Assembly (NCBI GenBank): GCA_000695325.1
Contig: AVPN01000894.1
Coordinates: 10,925-34,505, forward strand
DNA: 23,581 nt
Direction of reading: 5' to 3'
Source of the DNA: Pleurobrachia bachei
Taxonomy: Eukaryota; Ctenophora; Tentaculata; Cydippida; Pleurobrachiidae
Shown: positions 18,951 through 23,581 of the stretch, in pieces
Position numbering within the stretch: position 1 is the first letter of the stretch
How the letters are laid out: each line of letters starts with the position of its first letter
Translations under genes and position numbers: made by a program
The notes under the pieces: model-generated
Databases searched by the model: none
Seen by the model: only the letters and a program-made list of their open reading frames with translations
What the model was told of the DNA's origin: nothing

Positions 18951-20556
18951 ATGTTGTTAATTCTGACACTGCAGTTGTTCGGGGGAGCTCACTCTACCTG
19001 CACAGACGACGTGGACCATCCGGAGAATGCAGGTAACCACGTGTAACCATGGTAACCATTTGTAGCCATGGTAACCATGGTAACCATTTGTAGCCATGTA
19101 TGTAACCATGTATGTACTCAACAACTTGTAACCTAAACCATGTAACCATACATTTATAATTGGCATGAATTGGAACTATATTTGTAAACTCCCCGCCTTG
19201 GATCTTGTACAATTAAATATTCAATCGTGGTTACTGGTTACTCGTTAGTACAATGCAACGGCTGTACCGCATTCAAAAAGCTTTAAATATTAAATTGGCG
19301 AGCTTGGGAGATGTGTATGATTATTGTTGAACAGTTAGAGTTACCAATTAGTTGAATGTGCAGCATCTCATGACAGTGCTATAGGAAGCCACGCTTGATC
19401 ATGAGGCTGATTAATTGATTCCAGTATCATAATCATGTACATAATATATTAGTGAGACATGACACACTAGTCTAAGAGTATTGGTGACATGCGATATTAA
19501 CGTGGTGCAACTGAGATTAGCAAAAACGTGCGAAATTCTCGCAGATCTGGTTAACATTTACCGCCTACCACAATGTAATGTTTCAGGTATCTGTACGTTT
19601 ATTGAGGCACCAGGGACATGCGTTGGACGGTTGGATTTCAACGAAACTGTATTGAATTGTAACGGTCAGTCATTATTGTATACAGCTCTTTAACAGAGTA
19701 CAGTGTGTTAAAATATAGTAGTGTTAAAGCAAGGCCCCTTCATAGAAAGGGTCGAGGCGAAAGGAATAAAAATATTGCAGAACAAAATAGTTAGTTAAGA
19801 TCCACATTATCCTAATATCCCGTATATTTGATCCTAGTTTCCTACTACATCGACCGCATAACCCTAACAAAGGAGGTGAATTTAACGTCTCTATCTTGGT
19901 GCAAAACGAATGAGACAACAGGAGAGCCCGCATGTGTTACCTATGCAGAGAGACAGACGGAGGACTGTGCGGCGGAAATCTATGAGAAATGCGAGTGAGT
20001 TAAATAACATATGCGATGTAGTAGCGGGTAGCCTAGTGGCCTACGCTACTGTCACATACATACTAACAAGACATTTAACATAAATTGTTTAATTAACTAG
20101 GTAATTAACAGATCAATAATTAATTTATTTTGCAGGTGTATGGTGGATGATATGCTACGGAATACCTGTGTTTGTAACAAGTACTTCTTTTGGAAGCTCT
20201 ATCCGTTCCTGTATATAATTCTTGGAGCAGGCATGGTAAGTTACAGTACCGTCGAACCCCGATTTATTGAGATGTGCAAGGGGAAAGTGTTTTGCCCGAC
20301 AAATCGGGGTACCGGGTACCCGGTACCCGGTATATCAGGATGAAATACTGTTAGTTTATTGGGGGAAGTTTATCCTCCCGGTAAATCAGGGTTCCGTCAA
20401 AAAATTGTGAATAGTAAACAATCGTTTTTTTTGCAGGTGGTTGCGTATATTATTTGCCATTACTTCGACGTTTGCAAGAAAAAGGGAGATGGTGATGATG
20501 ATGGTGATGATGATGACGATATAAATCTGACAAAGCAAGGAAACGCTGCGATATAA
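18951..20556 (+). CDS. Cysteine-rich single-pass membrane protein, tandem copy B (unrecognised family)
   Basis: Exons 18951-19032, 19587-19664, 19838-19994, 20136-20235 and 20437-20556, each the same length as in copy A with the same phases (178 residues). The architecture is the same: signal peptide about 1-15, 11 extracellular Cys, sequons N46, N68 and N78, membrane helix about 127-149, acidic tail. Compared with copy A I count 15 synonymous codon differences and two amino-acid replacements (Val21, Val49), so both copies appear to be under strong purifying selection. Exon 5 is identical. The region around the ATG lacks two bases present in copy A (ctccag for ctctccag). Family and function are unrecognised. 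Confidence 0.82.
20251..20398. mobile_element. Pogo-type MITE in intron 4, copy B
   Basis: Same 148-bp element and position as 17621-17768. Confidence 0.7.
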
Positions 20557-20884
20557 CTATAGATAATGGTGAAATGGCATTGGGACACTCTGTAATACTG
20601 TCAGAGCAATGGCCTGATAGCTGTAATGTTAATTGGGCCGTATGAAACGGGAATATACTTTCTTATGGTCAAGAATTTATGTTTATAGAAAGACCGACTC
20701 AGCAAAAACTCAGCTACGTGTGATTCGTCAAGTTGGATTCTATAATATTGTTGTAATGTTATTTTCAGCTATTTGTTTTGATCTTTAAAATCAGTGCTGT
20801 CATACAAACTAGCCAGATGATGAGAAGTACAAAATAACGGAATGATAAACAGTACTATCATTGTACTACAATACAATAATTTTT

Positions 20885-21396
20885 GGGACCCCTATTTACC
20901 GGAACCCCGATTTACGGAAAATGCGGTTTAAAAATAAATAACCCCGATTTACCGAATAGAACGGATAAATTCCCCCCTGAAACCTACTGTAGGGAATGGA
21001 CAGTATTTTGCCCTGATATACCGGACAAAAATATAAGGCTCCTCAGAAATGTTCATGTTGTGCACAATCATGTCAAGCCCACCAATCACAGCTCAGAAGA
21101 CGCGAAGCACTCCACCGGGCGGGAAACAAGTTTCATCCGTGCGTATCAAGTCTCGTACGCTCGGCTTCAACTCTTCTCCCGCCCCGTGTCCGTGAACTTC
21201 ACGGTGAAGGACCTGTGAGTGTGGAAGGGGGGAAGGAGGGGGGTGGATGCGTGGTTGAAATGTTCTCAGTCTGTCGGCTTTCACACTGGGCCACACGCGA
21301 TCCCGAATGGATAGTGGTCACTAGTGGTCACGAGTCGTGTCCAATTTCCCCGAGTATCACGGATTTGTGACCACGGTAAATCGGGATCCGACCGTA
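20885..21396. mobile_element. Longer pogo-type non-autonomous element, complete copy
   Basis: Left end gggacccctatttacc; right end ggtaaatcgggatccgaccg, a near inverted repeat. About 0.5 kb with no recognisable transposase. The core (about 21040-21300) is GC-rich compared with its surroundings. Confidence 0.6.
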
Positions 21397-21823
21397 TTTA
21401 CACGAATAAATGCAATTATTGAGGCAGAAATTGCAGAAACCAAATCACAGGTCCACGTAATTCAAACGAATTCGCCAACAACATGTTCGCGAAAAGTAAA
21501 AACACGAGGGCGCGACGTGCCCAAGAAAATGTCATTGGCATGGAGAAACTTTATTATTTTCGCGCTTTCCAGACTTGCAAGATTTCGACCGTACGTGCGC
21601 GCCCTTGATCTATGGTGTGTGTCACCGCGCGTTACGTAAATTCACACCAAAACCCCTGAAAACTGTGACTGGTATAAGGGCCACTCTAGCAAGCAAAGTA
21701 ACAGACACGTTATGTTATAAGATGGGGTTGAACAAAATAAATAGTCAATAGGACTTCCATCATCTTCACTTTCGTTAAAATCAAGTCAAAATTGACTTGC
21801 CCTCTTTACATATTTCAAAAGTT
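21397..21823. other. Intergenic, no gene seen
   Basis: Contains CpG-bearing words (cgcgctttcc, gtacgtgcgc) around 21490-21640, unusual beside the AT-rich flanks. An open frame from 21337 runs out of the element into it but has no recognisable domain. Confidence 0.45.
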
Positions 21824-22078
21824 CGACAATTCACATGTATTCAGATTGTCAGTGACAATCTGAATATTTAGCAGAGTTTTTAATATTCTCTCTGGGCTGT
21901 ACGAATGAATCAGACGGGGATAATTGTTTGACGGGGGGTAATTGTCTGACAATTATCCCCGTCTGGTTCATTCGTACAGCCCAGAGAGAATATTAAAAAC
22001 TCTGCTAAATCAACATGAGGCTAATAAACAGATATCCGATCATCCAACTATCTACAATCTGAATACATGTAAATTGTC
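21824..22078. mobile_element. Nested foldback MITE next to the symplekin stop
   Basis: Three nested inverted repeats. The outer ends are gacaattcacatgtattcag at 21824 and its near complement ending at 22078. A perfect 13-bp palindrome lies at 21839-21865. The main 62-bp arms (21866-21927 and 21949-22010) have a single mismatch around a 21-nt loop. No coding capacity. Confidence 0.75.
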
Positions 22079-22101
22079 ACTTAGGGTCCTCTCTCTCAGT
22101 T

Positions 22102-23581
22102 CTAAGTACTACCCCCGGGAGGTGGTAGGAGGGGAGGACCGGTAGACTGGGGTGGAGGGAGAAGCAGGGGAGGGGCCGCCCCGGGTGGAGGTAGAATAAC
22201 TGGTGTCGTGGGTTCTGCTGTTACACTACCTGGAAAAATAGTATGTTATAATAAATTACACAGTGCAGAAATTAATATCTTGTAACTCCTTCTTTATCAA
22301 ATTGTATTTTTAAAACTATAACCAGTCCCTAATTAGTGAATAAACTTTCAATCTCCCAAGAATCATATCAACAAACAATAACATAATGATAGGTACCTGA
22401 CGGAAAAGCCTGTGGAGGTGGAAGGGTTGGGGCACTTTTTACTGTCATCGTAGCATCAACAGGCGGAGATTTGATGAGTAGCAATACATCTTTATCTATC
22501 AGCGCTTTCTGTAGAACACATTTACAATGTTAGATGTATAGATACAACACTTTAGAGGCCATATTACATTGGTAACGAAGTTGCCCCTTGCCGGCACACG
22601 AAGCGTACCAAACGAGGTGTGAGGTGTCTTCGATACCAAATATTACACTACTCCAGTACTACCCGCCCCAGTGCTACCGTGCCCCTAAATATAATTGCCA
22701 CCCCCTATTACTTCCCCAAAGCCCACTCCCGCCCCTACTACCCCCCCACCCATTAGCTACTACAAACCTGATGGGGAGTGAAACTTTGGACGTGTAGTAA
22801 GAGTGGGTTGTGAAGTGCTGGATTGAGCTTGAAGGCATCCCTAAGTCGAGCAGCCGGTAACGTCAATAGGAGATTGTGTGCCTGAGATCCTGAAATGATA
22901 TAATCGGCTGTTATAACGTCACACACGATATGATGAAAACAATGTGAGAATTAAAATTAGATCAACGTTTTGCTTTATATCTGGTACGATTCTCTCACAA
23001 CAACCTTGTCCAGATCAATATGTCAGCTACCATTACCTAAGTCCTAACATTATAATATCGTTTTTATCTTGTCTATTACCTAACATGGCAGCACACTTTA
23101 CATTACCTAACATGGCAGCACACTTTACAAATCCTCTCCACACTTGGCTTTGTTTCCAGACTTGTTTGCTAATCAGCTTGTACAGTAGGTTCAGCTATTT
23201 TGACTGGTAAGCCCCGGTGTACGAATCACGGACCTATTGACTGGGCATGTAGAGCAGGGGGATGGGCGACACCTGCAGATAGTAAACAACCAATCAGAAC
23301 TGCAATAAATCCAGTGCACTGACCAATTCAGCCACTCAGGGACCAGTATTTCCTGATTCGGTCGGTCCCTGGTAATCTGAATATTGGCAAAGTTAGCCAA
23401 TTTGTTTGTATATAATTTCCAAATTACCCTGATCCCTTACCTCTAATAGCTGAGTTAGCACAATAGCTAGCACTTCACTGGTGTAAATCGCTTTCTCGGA
23501 GAAACACATGTTCGTAGCTGCTATCACACACTTCATCTCCTCCCCCTTACCCTCAATGTGGTGGAGGGCAATCAGCAACTG
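22102..23581 (-). CDS. SYMPK: Symplekin, C-terminal exons (partial; one exon with frame lesions)
   Basis: Minus-strand exons, in transcript order: 23581-23441, 23272-23107 (or to 23080), 22889-22768, 22508-22397 and 22229-22102 (stop TAG 22104-22102). The first reads L-L-I-A-L-H-H-I...K-C-V-I-A-A-T-N-M-C-F-S-E and Y-T-S-E-V-L-A. Later exons give S-P-I-P-L-L-Y-M, L-I-S-K-Q-V-W-K and H-V-Q-S-F-T-P-H-Q. All match the C-terminal region of symplekin, the scaffold of the nuclear cleavage/polyadenylation and histone 3'-end complexes. The end is a Pro-rich tail (P-P-P-G, L-L-P-P-P). Phases agree across all junctions. Odd: the second exon has two in-frame TAG codons (minus strand, about 23236 and 23197) though its two ends stay in one frame, and its 3' end is duplicated. 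Upstream exons are beyond the right edge. Confidence 0.85.
23075..23128. repeat. 27-bp perfect tandem duplication over a symplekin splice donor
   Basis: Two abutting copies, 23075-23101 and 23102-23128, each containing ctaacatggcagcacacttt. On the minus strand each ends in the same last codons plus a gtaat donor. 27 is a multiple of three. Confidence 0.95.
23288..23368. repeat. Dispersed repeat, copy in a symplekin intron
   Basis: Partner of 10738-10819, same orientation in the window. It lies 10 bp beyond the acceptor cag of the second exon, just upstream of it on the minus strand. Confidence 0.7.

Larger units (their letters stand above)
18894..21376 (+). repeat. Tandem segmental duplication, unit B (2.5 kb)
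   Basis: Counterpart of 16225-18747. Against unit A it lacks about 80 bp in intron 3 and has about 52 bp extra in intron 1 (near 19402-19460). Confidence 0.95.

Noticed and set aside
21337-21639. 100-codon plus-strand frame
   Set aside because: Begins inside a transposon end and crosses into unrelated flank; no domain, no partner exons.
1-23581. CRISPR array, prokaryotic operon or phage system
   Set aside because: Genes have GT-AG introns and animal families; the tandem arrays lack the regular repeat-spacer pattern.

Overview
This is a stretch of animal nuclear genome. It is intron-rich, has GT-AG introns, and about 70% of it is non-coding. The forkhead gene is a FoxL2-type gene, a metazoan family. 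Because it is cut by seven introns it does not look like vertebrate FOXL2, which I recall as lacking coding introns. An invertebrate, perhaps an early-branching one such as a sponge, is my best guess, but the window does not prove the phylum.

Layout, left to right. (1) 262-986 (+): the last three exons of a PDE9A-like cyclic-nucleotide phosphodiesterase. (2) 987-6700: mostly non-coding and dense in repeats. It holds a pogo-type MITE, a 533-bp foldback element around a perfect 189-bp palindrome, a 179-bp perfect direct repeat, a 44-bp minisatellite, CT tracts, and one orphan minus-strand exon resembling a gamma-adaptin-ear domain. (3) 6713-11926 (+): a complete FoxL2-like gene of eight coding exons (563 codons) with a TATA-like box and an E-box upstream. 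Its introns carry repeats, including a MITE with perfect 19-bp ends inside the forkhead-splitting intron. (4) 11927-16224: no gene seen; GA/CT tracts and small inverted repeats. (5) 16225-21376 (+): a 2.5-kb tandem segmental duplication. Each copy holds a five-exon gene for a 178-residue secreted-then-anchored, cysteine-rich, single-pass membrane protein of a family I do not recognise. (6) 22102-23581 (-): the 3' end of a symplekin gene, convergent with the tandem pair.

There is no operon-like logic; the genes are independent: cGMP breakdown (PDE9A-like), transcription control (FoxL2-like), mRNA 3'-end processing (symplekin), and two copies of an unknown membrane protein. The most novel content is the tandem gene pair. 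The proteins differ at only two residues, yet the coding exons carry 15 synonymous differences, with nine packed into 66 nt of exon 3, while neighbouring introns and the whole 3' half are much more alike. Also notable are the perfect palindrome, the 27-bp in-frame duplication of a symplekin splice donor, and an upstream symplekin exon whose interior is out of frame.
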